A stretch of 64,000 nucleotides of DNA, taken from NCBI RefSeq assembly GCF_003234815.2, contig NZ_CP126279.1, positions 682,001 through 746,000 of the forward strand. Reading direction: 5' to 3'. Source of the DNA: Curtobacterium sp. MCBD17_035. GTDB lineage: Bacteria; Actinomycetota; Actinomycetes; Actinomycetales; Microbacteriaceae. Within the stretch, counting starts at the first letter, position 1. The number at the start of each line of letters is the position of its first letter. This document shows, piece by piece, positions 7,879-16,915 of the stretch. Below the pieces are notes generated by a model, which made no database searches, was not told the origin of the DNA, and saw only the letters and a program-made list of their open reading frames with translations. Made by a program: the position numbers and the translations under genes.

Positions 7879-9360
7879 GTGACTGCCAACGGTGCGAAAC
7901 ACGCGTTCATCTCCTACGTGAAAGAAGATACGGCGGCTGTTGACAGCCTCTGTCGCATCCTTGATCGCGCAGGGATCCCATATTGGCGAGACCGGAAGGA
8001 CTTGGCGCCCGGAGACGCGTGGCGGGCGAAGATCAGATCTGCGATTCGTGATGGCTCGCTTGCGTTCTTGGCGTGTTTCTCTGACCAGTCTCGTGCTCGG
8101 GGGAAGTCATACATGAACGAGGAGCTGACGATCGCGGTGGACGAGTTCCGTCAGCGGCCGCCGGGTGCTACTTGGCTGATCCCTGTCCGCTTCGACGACG
8201 GTGAGGTGCCTGACTGGGATCTCGGGGCGGGGCGGTCGCTGACAGACCTGAACTACTCGGACCTCTTCGGGGAGCGGTACGCCGAAGAAGTAGCTGGCCT
8301 GATCGCGAGCGTGGCATCGGTAATCGGTGCGAACTCCGAGGTCCCGGACCAGGCCGCGGAGGTGGTCGCTGGGGCGCAGCCGGATGACCGTGCGGAACTG
8401 ATGCGTCGGCACACGAAACGGATGCTTCCAAATCCCGAGCAACGCATCGCCTTGGATGATCTTGTCCGGCAGGAGACCCGCCGAGTAGTCGATGCGCTGA
8501 CCGGTCCGGCGTTCCCTACCTCTCCAGAGGGTGTGCCACGGTCGGAGATGCTGCCCTTCGCTGTCCGGCGCGCGATCGACATGGCCAAGCTGGTAGAGCC
8601 GCTGTGCTGGTCGATGCAGGTGGCGGCGCGGTGGGCTGACCCTTCGACCATCGAGTTATGGGCTGGCGTGCTGAAGTCGGTGGCGACTGCTGGACTGAAG
8701 ATTCAATCCGGATACACACTGCTCGCCGCCCTGCGGTCATTGCCAGCCTTGTGCTTGCTCACTACCGGCGCGGTCGCAGCGCATGCGTCCGGGCGGTGGG
8801 ACAACCTGCACGCGCTGACATCGGTGATGATCCCCGACGCCGGCCGCGGCAGCGAGCCGGTACTGAATCTTGTCACTCCGTGGCACGCATTTGACTCCAA
8901 CGAGACACTGCCAAACGTCCTGGCACGGTCGGAACGCGATGGATCGGACGCTCCTGCGCAGTTTGAGTCCCTCGAGGCAGGAAGGATGCCGAAGCTGCTG
9001 ACGCCGATCAGCGAGTGGATGCTGAATTGGATGCGGCCCTGCTTCGATGAACAGTTTGCGTCCCATGACGAATACGAGGGTGCGTTCGCGGCGGCTGAGA
9101 CCTTCCTCGGCGTCATGTCGGAAGACGCGGCGTCCCGAGGCGCGGTCCGGTTCGGATCAGCTTGGTACGGGCGTGACACCTGGCGCGACCGCCACCGAGA
9201 AGGCAACGTCGTCGACGATCTGATCGCGGAGGCGGAGGCAGCGAAGGAAGCCTGGCCGCCACTTGTCGGTGGACTGTTCGGCAGAGACGAGAAGCGAGCC
9301 CTCTCAGCACTTCGGTCCTACCGAGCGAACTTCGCGGAGGTGGCACGTAAGCGCTGGTGA
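7879..9360 (+). CDS. TIR-domain protein with unknown C-terminal region
   Basis: 493 residues from a GTG start. Residues 6-155 are a bacterial TIR domain: KHAFISYVKED, a loop with IPYWRDRKDLAPGDAW, SLAFLACFSDQS, and KSYMNEEL with E81/E82 at the position of the NAD-cleaving glutamate. Many bacterial TIR proteins destroy NAD+ during phage infection. Residues 180-493 are mostly helical, with no domain I can name and no clear cyclic-nucleotide-binding fold, although it may hold the sensor. It lies downstream of the ImmA/cyclase pair on the same strand but about 980 bases away. It could be a stand-alone abortive-infection gene or an effector of that pair. Confidence 0.82.
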   Translation: MTANGAKHAFISYVKEDTAAVDSLCRILDRAGIPYWRDRKDLAPGDAWRAKIRSAIRDGSLAFLACFSDQSRARGKSYMNEELTIAVDEFRQRPPGATWLIPVRFDDGEVPDWDLGAGRSLTDLNYSDLFGERYAEEVAGLIASVASVIGANSEVPDQAAEVVAGAQPDDRAELMRRHTKRMLPNPEQRIALDDLVRQETRRVVDALTGPAFPTSPEGVPRSEMLPFAVRRAIDMAKLVEPLCWSMQVAARWADPSTIELWAGVLKSVATAGLKIQSGYTLLAALRSLPALCLLTTGAVAAHASGRWDNLHALTSVMIPDAGRGSEPVLNLVTPWHAFDSNETLPNVLARSERDGSDAPAQFESLEAGRMPKLLTPISEWMLNWMRPCFDEQFASHDEYEGAFAAAETFLGVMSEDAASRGAVRFGSAWYGRDTWRDRHREGNVVDDLIAEAEAAKEAWPPLVGGLFGRDEKRALSALRSYRANFAEVARKRW

Positions 9361-9913
9361 CCTGTCCGCGTGCGCTGGGCGTGCGAATCGCGTTCCGGAC
9401 GTCCCGTCAGGGGCGGCAGATCTTCGCTCTTGAAACGCCTAAGCGACCAGTGTCCCAACGGCGTCGGTTGCCTAACGCCAAGCCGCCGTCCAAGCCGCCT
9501 GAGATGGAACGTCAGTCAGGACGCAGGGGACCCGTTCGCCGCGCACCTCTCTTGCTGCCGATGGTCGTCCAAAGTCTCCGCAATCAGTTCCGGTACGGCA
9601 GACAGTGCAGTGCCCAGCAGGATCCGACCTGCGAGGAGTCGAAGGGGCTGGATCGCGCAAAAGCGGCTCGTGCGCGGCCTTCCCCTCGGTGGTCGCGGCA
9701 CGAGCCGTGCTTCTCGTTGCCACGTTGGGATTGATGCGCTTCGCTGGTCCCTGTATGAGGTACCGGGATGGGTTTCCCGACATCGTTCAGCGCGCGTGCC
9801 CGACGCAACTGGAGATTGCATCTTCGAACGGATACGCCGCAAACCTGGTACGCGCTGCTCACGGCCTAGATCCAAGAGGATGCGACGGACGGACTGACGC
9901 GCATCTCCTCCAC
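9361..9913. other. Spacer between convergent genes, nothing recognised
   Basis: Some 550 bases between the ends of the TIR gene and the HEPN-motif gene. Open frames are present on both strands but are rich in Arg, Ser and Cys with no pattern, as expected of non-coding high-GC DNA. Confidence 0.5.
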
Positions 9914-11638
9914 CTAGTCGACCTCGTTACGCTCATCATCGACGGTGAGCTTTCCCTCATAGATGTACCCGCTGAGATTGATCGGAACGACTTTCCCCTT
10001 CAGTATTTGCACTTCGACCTCGATGAGGCTGTGATTTCCCGGATCAAGCAACACCGCGTCGTCCATCAACGAGGTTGCAAGCTCGCGCTCGCCACTATTG
10101 ATGTGCCGGGCGGCCAGGAGGACGCGGAAAGCAGCGTCGATGCGTCGCGGGAGTTCAAGAGACACGCGAGCCCGTCGCAGATCAATGTCCCGTGCATCCA
10201 GAACGGCGACAAGCTCCTCGGTCGTCCACGGGGGCTGCTTGCCCAATAGGACGCCAAGCGTAAGGGCCGGTACTGAAGGCCTGTTTAGGTCCGTTTCGAA
10301 CTTGTCGATCAGTCCGGCTGAGCCCGGCCGGTGAAGCGCGGGCCCGGTCAGGCGATGCCACAGCACGTACGTTGCGATGAACGGCACACGCTGCTCGGCT
10401 TTCGCGAGCTGGGGGAGCAGCTCCTCGATCCGCTCCAGTGGCGCGGACATGTCAGTGACCTTCCCGTCGCCGCTCAGGGCGGCGACAAACATCTGGACGG
10501 TGTGCCCGAACAGGAACGGCCCGTCAGCCGCGCCGAACGACCCGTACCCGTGCAACCACAGTTCCGGCGACATCTTCACTTGCATGATGCCCGGAAGGTC
10601 TCCCTGCCAATCGTGATCGATATCCACGCCTGTCGGGGCACGGTCAACGAACGCGCGGATCACGTGACGGCTGAGCCGGTTCAGCCCCTCCAGCGTGAGC
10701 ACCCATCGATCCTTCATGATGGTCGTGTCCGCAGCGCCCGACATGTTCCACAGCTCCGGCGCGAGATCACGAATCTCGTGCAGTGACACCGACCGTGTCT
10801 GGTACGCGAAGTCGAGTGCTCGCGGAAGATCAACGGCCCGGATCGGGTTGTCCGCCTCCGAAGCCTCAGCGCGGTAGTACGACGACGTCACATGCCCAAG
10901 AACGAACGCCTGGAACTTGCGACGCAACGACAGCTGGTCGATCTGTAAGACGGCAGCCCGTACTCGCTCGACGCGGTCCTCAGGCAGACCTGCAACGGCC
11001 GCATCCACTGCTTCCCGCTTCCGCTTGTCGTACGATTCCCATTCCGGAACAGGCACCTCAGTACCCGACGACAACGATTCCAACGCCGCCACGAACAGGC
11101 TGTACGACAACGTCGCGTCGCTCTCGGCAAGCACCGCCGCGTCGACCACGCGTCGAATAGCGCGCATCGCTCGCACAAATGGACCACGACGAAGTGCGAC
11201 CAGCTGGCCAACGAACGCCGCCACGTCCGCAGCGCAGTCGTCCGACAACGCACGCTCGGCTTCGAACGTTCTCCGGAGCCGCGGCCCTCGACGTCTGGAC
11301 GTGCTCTCACGTGACCGGGTGAGGCGTTCTCCTAGGACCACACTGTCCAGCACGACAGCATCCGTCGTGAAGGCAACTACATCAGCGATGTCCGACAACA
11401 GTGCTACACCGTCCGTCGCCACATGGAACGACTCCGAACCATCCGCGCTCTGCTTCGGCAAACGATCGACCGCAGAGATCTCGACAGCACGTTCCAACGC
11501 CGAAAATTCCAACCGCCCAACCGGCAGGTCAACTGCCCCGCCGTCCGTCAGAACCAGGTTGGTGAAGAAGCGTTGACGCTGTTCGGTTTCCCACACCTCC
11601 GCATCCTCGAAGAACTTCCCAGACGAGATCTGAAGCAT
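9914..11638 (-). CDS. Large HEPN-motif protein, uncharacterised
   Basis: 574 residues from ATG 11638, which has a GGAGG site just upstream; an ATG at 11662 is also in frame. The centre shows HEPN features: a helix TLSYSLFVAALESL near residue 178, another (QLSLRRKFQAFVLGHV) near 235, then AYQTRSVSLHEIRDL containing R282-S-V-S-L-H287, an Rx4H motif as in HEPN ribonucleases. The N-terminal 130 residues are strand-rich and the C-terminal 200 residues are helical and repeat-like; neither is recognised. HEPN proteins often cut RNA in toxin-antitoxin and phage defence. It stands alone, convergent with the TIR gene. Role in defence is inferred from the motif and neighbours. Confidence 0.55.
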   Translation of the reverse strand: MLQISSGKFFEDAEVWETEQRQRFFTNLVLTDGGAVDLPVGRLEFSALERAVEISAVDRLPKQSADGSESFHVATDGVALLSDIADVVAFTTDAVVLDSVVLGERLTRSRESTSRRRGPRLRRTFEAERALSDDCAADVAAFVGQLVALRRGPFVRAMRAIRRVVDAAVLAESDATLSYSLFVAALESLSSGTEVPVPEWESYDKRKREAVDAAVAGLPEDRVERVRAAVLQIDQLSLRRKFQAFVLGHVTSSYYRAEASEADNPIRAVDLPRALDFAYQTRSVSLHEIRDLAPELWNMSGAADTTIMKDRWVLTLEGLNRLSRHVIRAFVDRAPTGVDIDHDWQGDLPGIMQVKMSPELWLHGYGSFGAADGPFLFGHTVQMFVAALSGDGKVTDMSAPLERIEELLPQLAKAEQRVPFIATYVLWHRLTGPALHRPGSAGLIDKFETDLNRPSVPALTLGVLLGKQPPWTTEELVAVLDARDIDLRRARVSLELPRRIDAAFRVLLAARHINSGERELATSLMDDAVLLDPGNHSLIEVEVQILKGKVVPINLSGYIYEGKLTVDDERNEVD

Positions 11639-11895
11639 CAACCCTCCGCCGAACGCTATCAACTCGTGGCCATGCTCGCGCCAACCACGTCAAGCATCGC
11701 ACCCGCACCCGCGGCCGCCGAGAACGCACGAACCGGACTGGGGTGCTCCGCCAGTATGAGCGCGAGCCTACTGCGCTCCGCATCGATCTTGAGACTGGGG
11801 GAGAGCACCGTAGAGACTTCGCTTGGCGACTCAATCCTGTTGTCCAGCTAACCAATTTGGGCTTGGAGCCGATAAGGCGCGATTGGGGGAGATGT

Positions 11896-12363
11896 ATGAC
11901 GACAACACGCGCGATCTCGGTGATGACGCTCGCCGACGTCCTTCGGCACAGTGATCTTCGATTCGCCCATGCCGACACGGACCCGCTCCCTGCGTCTCCC
12001 GGTGTCTACTGCCATGTGGACCCTTTGGACGGTGCAGTCCTCTATATAGGCTCCGCCGCAGGCAATCACGGTCTGCGACGCCGACTCGGCAGCGAGCTGA
12101 ACTGGATCGCTGCCACCGCCGGTGATGATGGCCACCTATCCCGCCGCACCAATCGTGCAGCTGTGATAGCCGGCCTGGTCGAGCACCGGACGCAAGCGCA
12201 TTACGCGATCACCGCGACGGGGGCCGACGCGCGCGCCTGGGAGCGTCGTCTCGTGCACCTGAGCGTGTTGCTGACCGGCGCGCCGCCGCTGCTTCGGGGT
12301 TGGGACGTTCGTGGCGCTTCCGCGGAGGCCTTCCATTGGGTTCGAGCGCGTCTACAGCCCTGA
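11896..12363 (+). CDS. GIY-YIG nuclease-like protein
   Basis: 155 residues from the ATG at 11896, preceded by GGGGGAGA; earlier in-frame starts overlap a poor-quality stretch. Residues 36-38 (GVY) and 49-53 (LYIGS) match the two motifs that name the fold, followed by GLRRRLGSEL with an Arg at the expected catalytic place and WERRLVHLS with a possible metal-binding Glu. The C-terminal part (GWDVRGASAEAFHWVRARL) is unusual. It may cut DNA as a homing-type or defence nuclease. A small membrane protein gene follows 30 bases later on the same strand. Confidence 0.68.
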   Translation: MTTTRAISVMTLADVLRHSDLRFAHADTDPLPASPGVYCHVDPLDGAVLYIGSAAGNHGLRRRLGSELNWIAATAGDDGHLSRRTNRAAVIAGLVEHRTQAHYAITATGADARAWERRLVHLSVLLTGAPPLLRGWDVRGASAEAFHWVRARLQP

Positions 12364-12393
12364 TCACCCGTCCACCTATGCAGAAAGTTCTCA

Positions 12394-12804
12394 ATGCCCA
12401 CCTTCAAGTATGTCACCCCGAACGACGCCTATTCGCTCACCCACCTGATCATCGCCAAACCGACCAATGCGTCGCTCGTTCAATACGATGCACTCCAACC
12501 CGCCGAGCAGCGTCTCGTTCGCGCTGAACTCACTGCACGCGCGGAGGACCGCCAGCAGGGTCGAGTGCTGACCGTCCTGGTTGCGGCAGCCACGCTGGTC
12601 ATCGGATTCCTTGGGCTAATCTTCAACGTCGCGTTCTCCGCTCATGGAGCAGCGCTGTCCTGGGAAGGGCCGGCTCGGATCATTGGCCTCTTGGTCCTGG
12701 TTCTGCTCGCCAGCTACGTGGGCATCTGGATCCGAATCGAGTACCTCGACTCGCGCGCCCTCCGCGCCCGCGCCATGCTCGAAGCACTTCGCCCTGCAGA
12801 GTGA
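12394..12804 (+). CDS. Two-helix membrane protein, function unknown
   Basis: 136 residues. A soluble N-terminal 58 residues (including AEQRLVRAELTARAEDRQQG) is followed by membrane helices at about 58-80 (VLTVLVAAATLVIGFLGLIF) and 95-115 (IIGLLVLVLLASYVGIWI), then a short charged tail. The layout resembles small two-helix proteins found in defence operons, but no family is recognised. Tight spacing behind the GIY-YIG gene suggests one operon. Confidence 0.6.
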   Translation: MPTFKYVTPNDAYSLTHLIIAKPTNASLVQYDALQPAEQRLVRAELTARAEDRQQGRVLTVLVAAATLVIGFLGLIFNVAFSAHGAALSWEGPARIIGLLVLVLLASYVGIWIRIEYLDSRALRARAMLEALRPAE

Positions 12805-13047
12805 TCCGTGATCACATAGTTGGTCGACGGACCTGTAGTGCTGCCGAGCACGCGAGCACGCGAGCACGGTGTACGCGGGCACGGAGATGTTGGGGACGGG
12901 AGCGGTTGCCCCTATGACAGCGGTGATGCGTGTGTGCCTCTGAGTGGCCGACTCACACGGGGCGGCGGTTCAAGCGCGACATGCCTATTTGACTGCGCGC
13001 TGATGGAGCGATCTGCCCGCGGACCCCTACAGTAGGGTTTATTGACG

Positions 13048-14160
13048 ATGCGTCAACAACGATGGCGTGTCCCTCTCGATCGGATTGACATGGCGCGCAC
13101 CTACCGCCCGTTCCTCGCCGCGAAAGCAGGCGAGACCGCTGCGTTGTCGAGCGTCTCGACGTGGTCACACTTCGAGCCGGTTCTTCGCATTCCGCCGCAG
13201 GACAAGGACTGGGTCGCTGGAGGCTACAAGAAGACGCTCGACGGCCACTTGGATGCCGTCATCGAGCGGATCACCAACGCGGTAGGGGCACATAGCGTGT
13301 ACATCGACACGGAGGCGCTCGGCACGGAAGGCCCGACCCACGGTGTGCATCCGCTGGCATGGGTGCTGACCGAGTGCGCGCGCCTTGGTGCGGACGTTCG
13401 GCCTGTGCTCCGGGCTACGTCATCGTCCGCCGCGCTTGCGGCTGCTCGCGCTCATCACGCCGCGGCGGGCACCGGCGTCGGAGTCTACGTCGGCATTGAC
13501 GACTGGGAGACTGGATCCAGCGCGGCTGGCCGCGGGTTGATTTCCTCCGTCGGCCTCGCCGACGCGGTGATCGACCTCTTCGTGGATGCGGGTCCCGCGC
13601 CGTCGACAGCGTCAGCGGTGGATCTCGACGCCGAAGTCGACGCGCTGACCGCCGGACACTCCTTCCGGTCGGTTACCGTCGGGGCGGCTGGGTTCGTGGA
13701 TGCCCGTTCTGTGCCGAAGGGCCAGACGTTGCACCCGCGCCTCGACCTAACGACGTGGCTGTCGACCTACGGCTTGCGTGCCGGTCTCAGCAAGTCGGTG
13801 GTGGACTTTTTCGATTACGGCATTGAAAACCCATGGTATTTCGGCGGAGAGGTTAACCCGGCGTTCTTGTCGTTCAGCGCGTTCTTCCGATACACGGCAG
13901 GGCGGCAGTGGGTTCTCGCGAAGGGCGACCTCTACAAGGGCAGTGGCGGCTCTGGCCGCGGCGGTGAGGCGATGGTTGATGTGCTCACCGATTTGACGAA
14001 GCATCCGCTCTACAAAGATATGCTCGCTACTGACGCGGATGCCTGGATCGATCAAGTCGTCGCGAGGACGACCGGTCCCGGCAATCCGCAAGGTTGGCGG
14101 AGGTGGGGCACGCTCCGCCACATCGCTATCACTGAGCGGCAGGTCTCCAGTCTGGCCTGA
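13048..14160 (+). CDS. Beta family protein (T4 beta-like)
   Basis: About 370 residues. TYRPFLAAKAGETAAL near the N-terminus and the barrel-like pattern that follows (HSVYIDTEAL, GADVRPVLRAT, GVGVYVGIDD, DAVIDLFVDAG, then WVLAKGDLYKGSGGSGRGGE) match the Beta_protein family named after a phage T4 product. The biochemical function is unknown. A TTG at 13042, ATG 13048 and ATG 13090 are all possible starts; the domain itself begins at 13090. The 3' end overlaps by 32 bases with the convergent sce7726-family gene. The two families recur together in bacterial genomes, which suggests one functional module. Confidence 0.72.
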   Translation: MRQQRWRVPLDRIDMARTYRPFLAAKAGETAALSSVSTWSHFEPVLRIPPQDKDWVAGGYKKTLDGHLDAVIERITNAVGAHSVYIDTEALGTEGPTHGVHPLAWVLTECARLGADVRPVLRATSSSAALAAARAHHAAAGTGVGVYVGIDDWETGSSAAGRGLISSVGLADAVIDLFVDAGPAPSTASAVDLDAEVDALTAGHSFRSVTVGAAGFVDARSVPKGQTLHPRLDLTTWLSTYGLRAGLSKSVVDFFDYGIENPWYFGGEVNPAFLSFSAFFRYTAGRQWVLAKGDLYKGSGGSGRGGEAMVDVLTDLTKHPLYKDMLATDADAWIDQVVARTTGPGNPQGWRRWGTLRHIAITERQVSSLA

Positions 14161-14737
14161 GCTGCAGACGCGATCTAACAGCGTCGCGGAGGGCGTTCGT
14201 AGAAACCTGCTCCACAAGCGCCCTCCGAAGCTGGGTCCCGTTTTTTGAACGCATGCCCCGATCTGATCCGAGTGACGCGAGCACCTCTAGCGCTTCATCT
14301 CGCCAGAGCAGGCTGGTCAGGTACCACGGGTCGAGGGTCCTGTTCCGGCGTGCTTGTGAGCGTCGGACCAGCCGCATCCCGCTGCGTATGGTGCACGCCT
14401 CCGTCACTCCCCACCAGTCGGGAATGATCCGGCGCGCACCGTCGAGGTGGCGGGTGTCGACAACGAGCGTGACGTAGTCAAAGACGCGTGAGAAGACCTC
14501 GACCTGCGATGGCAGACGGCGAAGCGAGTCGCGTTCGCTTTTGATTTCGAATCCATGTAGATGGTCGCCGATTAGAGCGACGTCGACTCGGGCCTCGCCA
14601 GCGATACCCATCTCCTCGACGATGTACTGCTGCCGCCGACCGCGCGCGAGCTGCGACAACAACGCAGCACGCAGGTCTGCATCGGTCGATCCAGGCGACT
14701 GGTCGGAGGTTGCCATCGAGGTCGCGAGGGTGGTCAT
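14129..14737 (-). CDS. sce7726 family protein (PD-(D/E)XK nuclease-like)
   Basis: 202 residues. Residues 20-95 show the family signature: DADLRAALLSQL, then EARVDVALIGDHLHGFEIKS with D52 and E64-x-K66 as a PD-(D/E)XK-type site, then ERDSLRRLPSQVEVFSRVFD and YVTLVVDTRHL. This suggests a DNA or RNA nuclease, though none of the family is characterised to my knowledge. The C-terminal half contains SLLWRDEALEVLASLG. It faces and overlaps the beta-family gene. An ATG at 14716 is an alternative start. Confidence 0.78.
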   Translation of the reverse strand: MTTLATSMATSDQSPGSTDADLRAALLSQLARGRRQQYIVEEMGIAGEARVDVALIGDHLHGFEIKSERDSLRRLPSQVEVFSRVFDYVTLVVDTRHLDGARRIIPDWWGVTEACTIRSGMRLVRRSQARRNRTLDPWYLTSLLWRDEALEVLASLGSDRGMRSKNGTQLRRALVEQVSTNALRDAVRSRLQLRPDWRPAAQ

Positions 14738-15374
14738 GCGGGCTCGATCACGTTCACGAGTGTGGGTCCTTTGAGGCGTCGGGGCAGCGTGCCGCCAACT
14801 CTAGTTCCGAGTGTCTGGCTGTGCGGCACGTCCACGCGATCGGTCGCTGACTTCTGAACAACATCCCGTCGAGCACCGCCCAGCTGCGAACCAGGGCAGG
14901 GGAGGAGTCACCGCTCTCCCGCTCATCGGGCCGTTGTGCACCTTTGCCCGGACTTCGCGGCAGAGTTTCGGCGGCGCCTCTGCAACGCCGTTTGAGAGCG
15001 TCCGATGTCATTACGCACGAAGATCGGGTCGAGGCCAACGGGCAGAGACATACGACCCCGGAGGGATCGCGAGAGAGATGCAACTGTCGGAGAGGTCCCT
15101 CCGATCAAACAGCAAGCTCCGTGAGTTGTGACAGGACGCTGACGAGGGGGTGTCGGGATGGGCGGTCGAGTAGCGACTGAGGTCATCCAACCAAGTAGTT
15201 CGGTTTGAGCCTGTAGCGCTTGGACGGTAGCTCGATCCGTCTTCGCGCATCCGCGGGTCAGAGCTGACAGCGCACAGTCCCCCTTGAGATGTCGTCCACC
15301 GTGGGCCGCCAGGTCGGACAGCAAGGGCGCACCGACAGAGGATGGTGTGGCACCCCACAACACGGAGAGAACAA
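14738..15374. other. Long spacer, no gene supported
   Basis: About 640 bases between divergently oriented genes. Frames here have frequent Arg, Ser and Cys and no recognisable motif. Promoters for the sce7726-family gene and the ApeA-like gene must lie here; a CGGAGAG site precedes the latter. Confidence 0.5.
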
Positions 15375-16694
15375 ATGGCAAACACCCTCGACGTCGGCGA
15401 TCGCAGATTCGGGCAACTCCTCGGCCTTGGAGCCGACGGGCGCCCCATCGAGGTCCTCCTGGAACGAACTGACACGGGCATCAGCCTGACTGTCACGTGG
15501 GCGTCATCGGAGGACGCCGCATTCGCGTCCTGGTTTGTCACCGAAAGCGCAGTCTCGTCCACCGAGGGCGGCGCGCGGCCGTCGCCACCTCGTCGTCTCC
15601 GGTTCCACGACACGAAAGGCTTCGTCACCTTGCTCGGCTGCTACAGCGGCGGGTACACGATCCGGCACGGTGGCCTGGCATCGGGAACCATCCGCGCCAG
15701 CTTCGCAGTACTCGACGCACCGAGAGACACCGATTTTGACCACATTGGCGGTGCTCGCTCGTCGGTGAGCCACTTGCAAGGATGGCTGGGGGTGAAAGCG
15801 TGGCAGGCGCACGAGAAGGGCGAAGGCGGGCGCACCACCGAGTTGGCGTTCGAGGCGACGCTGCCAGAGGCCATTGACCTCGGCATGTGGGGTGGCACTC
15901 GCACACAGTTGAAGACCAGTGCCATCCAACGGAATCTCGACGATGGTGTCGTCCAACTCGAGAGCCAGACTTCCGTCGAGACCACACGCTCGTACGCGAC
16001 CAGCTGGGACCGTCACCTCCGACCGTCACGCGCGCTACACGACCTCCTCGTGATCAGCGGATGGAACCGAGAGCACGTCAGTATGATCTCGGTCCACCAT
16101 CCCAGCGACACACACCCAACAGCCTCCGGACAGGAACTACCCTGGTGGCGCCCGGTGGTCTCCGCCGATGTTTCGGTGGGCGATCGCCCCCGTACTCGTA
16201 ACCATCTGATCACCTGGGCGGACCTGGGCGTCGACGGTATCCGACGATGGTTCTGCCTGCGAGAGCGGTACATGCGGGTGATCGACCCGGTCGTCACCAG
16301 CATCTCGCTGCGCAACGCGACTCCAACGACAATCCTGGCGCAAACGGGTCCAGCCCTCGAAGCGCTCGGCTACTATCTGCTGCTTCGAGACGGTCTCGCA
16401 AGGTCACGAGCAAACAAGATGAGTCTCGGCGCTCGCCTGGAACGGATCTTCGCTGACGTGAACCAGGTCATGCCGTTTGACGAGACCGAGTGGATTGATC
16501 GCTTTACTTCCGCGTACAACGGCATCAAGCACGCAAATCGTCAGCTCCCGGACGATTTGGATGTCGTCAACGCGCAACGAGAAGGCATCCTCGTGGTGCG
16601 AGCTTGGTGCGCACTCGAGTTGGGGGCGGACGCCGCGAGTCTGCGACAGCGGGTGCTCGAGGATCCGCAGGCGGTGCCATTCATCCGCCGGTAG
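15375..16694 (+). CDS. ApeA-like HEPN anti-phage protein
   Basis: 439 residues from ATG 15375, behind CGGAGAG; an upstream start at 15342 adds only a poor extension. The N-terminal 300 residues match the ApeA N-terminal domain: KGFVTLLGCYSGGYTI, then IRASFAVLDA and HIGGARSSVSHLQGWLG. The C-terminal 140 residues are a helical HEPN domain with LEALGYYLLLRDGLAR and WIDRFTSAYNGIKHANR. ApeA is a single-gene defence protein thought to cut RNA after sensing phage. In this copy the Rx4H motif reads Y-N-G-I-K-H, with Tyr where many HEPN domains have Arg. It ends the defence island; the housekeeping-type gap gene begins about 220 bases later. Confidence 0.75.
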   Translation: MANTLDVGDRRFGQLLGLGADGRPIEVLLERTDTGISLTVTWASSEDAAFASWFVTESAVSSTEGGARPSPPRRLRFHDTKGFVTLLGCYSGGYTIRHGGLASGTIRASFAVLDAPRDTDFDHIGGARSSVSHLQGWLGVKAWQAHEKGEGGRTTELAFEATLPEAIDLGMWGGTRTQLKTSAIQRNLDDGVVQLESQTSVETTRSYATSWDRHLRPSRALHDLLVISGWNREHVSMISVHHPSDTHPTASGQELPWWRPVVSADVSVGDRPRTRNHLITWADLGVDGIRRWFCLRERYMRVIDPVVTSISLRNATPTTILAQTGPALEALGYYLLLRDGLARSRANKMSLGARLERIFADVNQVMPFDETEWIDRFTSAYNGIKHANRQLPDDLDVVNAQREGILVVRAWCALELGADAASLRQRVLEDPQAVPFIRR

Positions 16695-16915
16695 TGCCCA
16701 CGCAGGACCGTTGTGGGGACGCGCTGGTCTGGGCCGCCGATGTCCAGAGCCACGGTTCAACCCAGCGTGAGCGCACGCGCTCGCACGGAATGACCTCTCG
16801 CTAGCCTGATCGTATGCAAGAGCAGCACTCCGACGTATGCAACAATCGCGGTGCGATTGAGCAGAGCCCAGCGCTCAGGCGGCTAGATGCAAATCCGCAA
16901 ACCCCCGCCGACGGG

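Noticed and set aside
5404..9360. A standard Pycsar operon made of cyclase and TIR effector
   Set aside because: The TIR gene is about 980 bases from the cyclase-like gene, has no visible cyclic-nucleotide-binding domain, and a DUF1508 gene lies between. A functional link remains only a hypothesis.
12840..12875. Short CACGCGAG direct repeats
   Set aside because: Only two to three imperfect copies in a non-coding stretch; too little to call a functional element.
14754..15628. Minus-strand frames in the spacer before the ApeA-like gene
   Set aside because: Composition is Arg/Ser-rich and random, with no motif.
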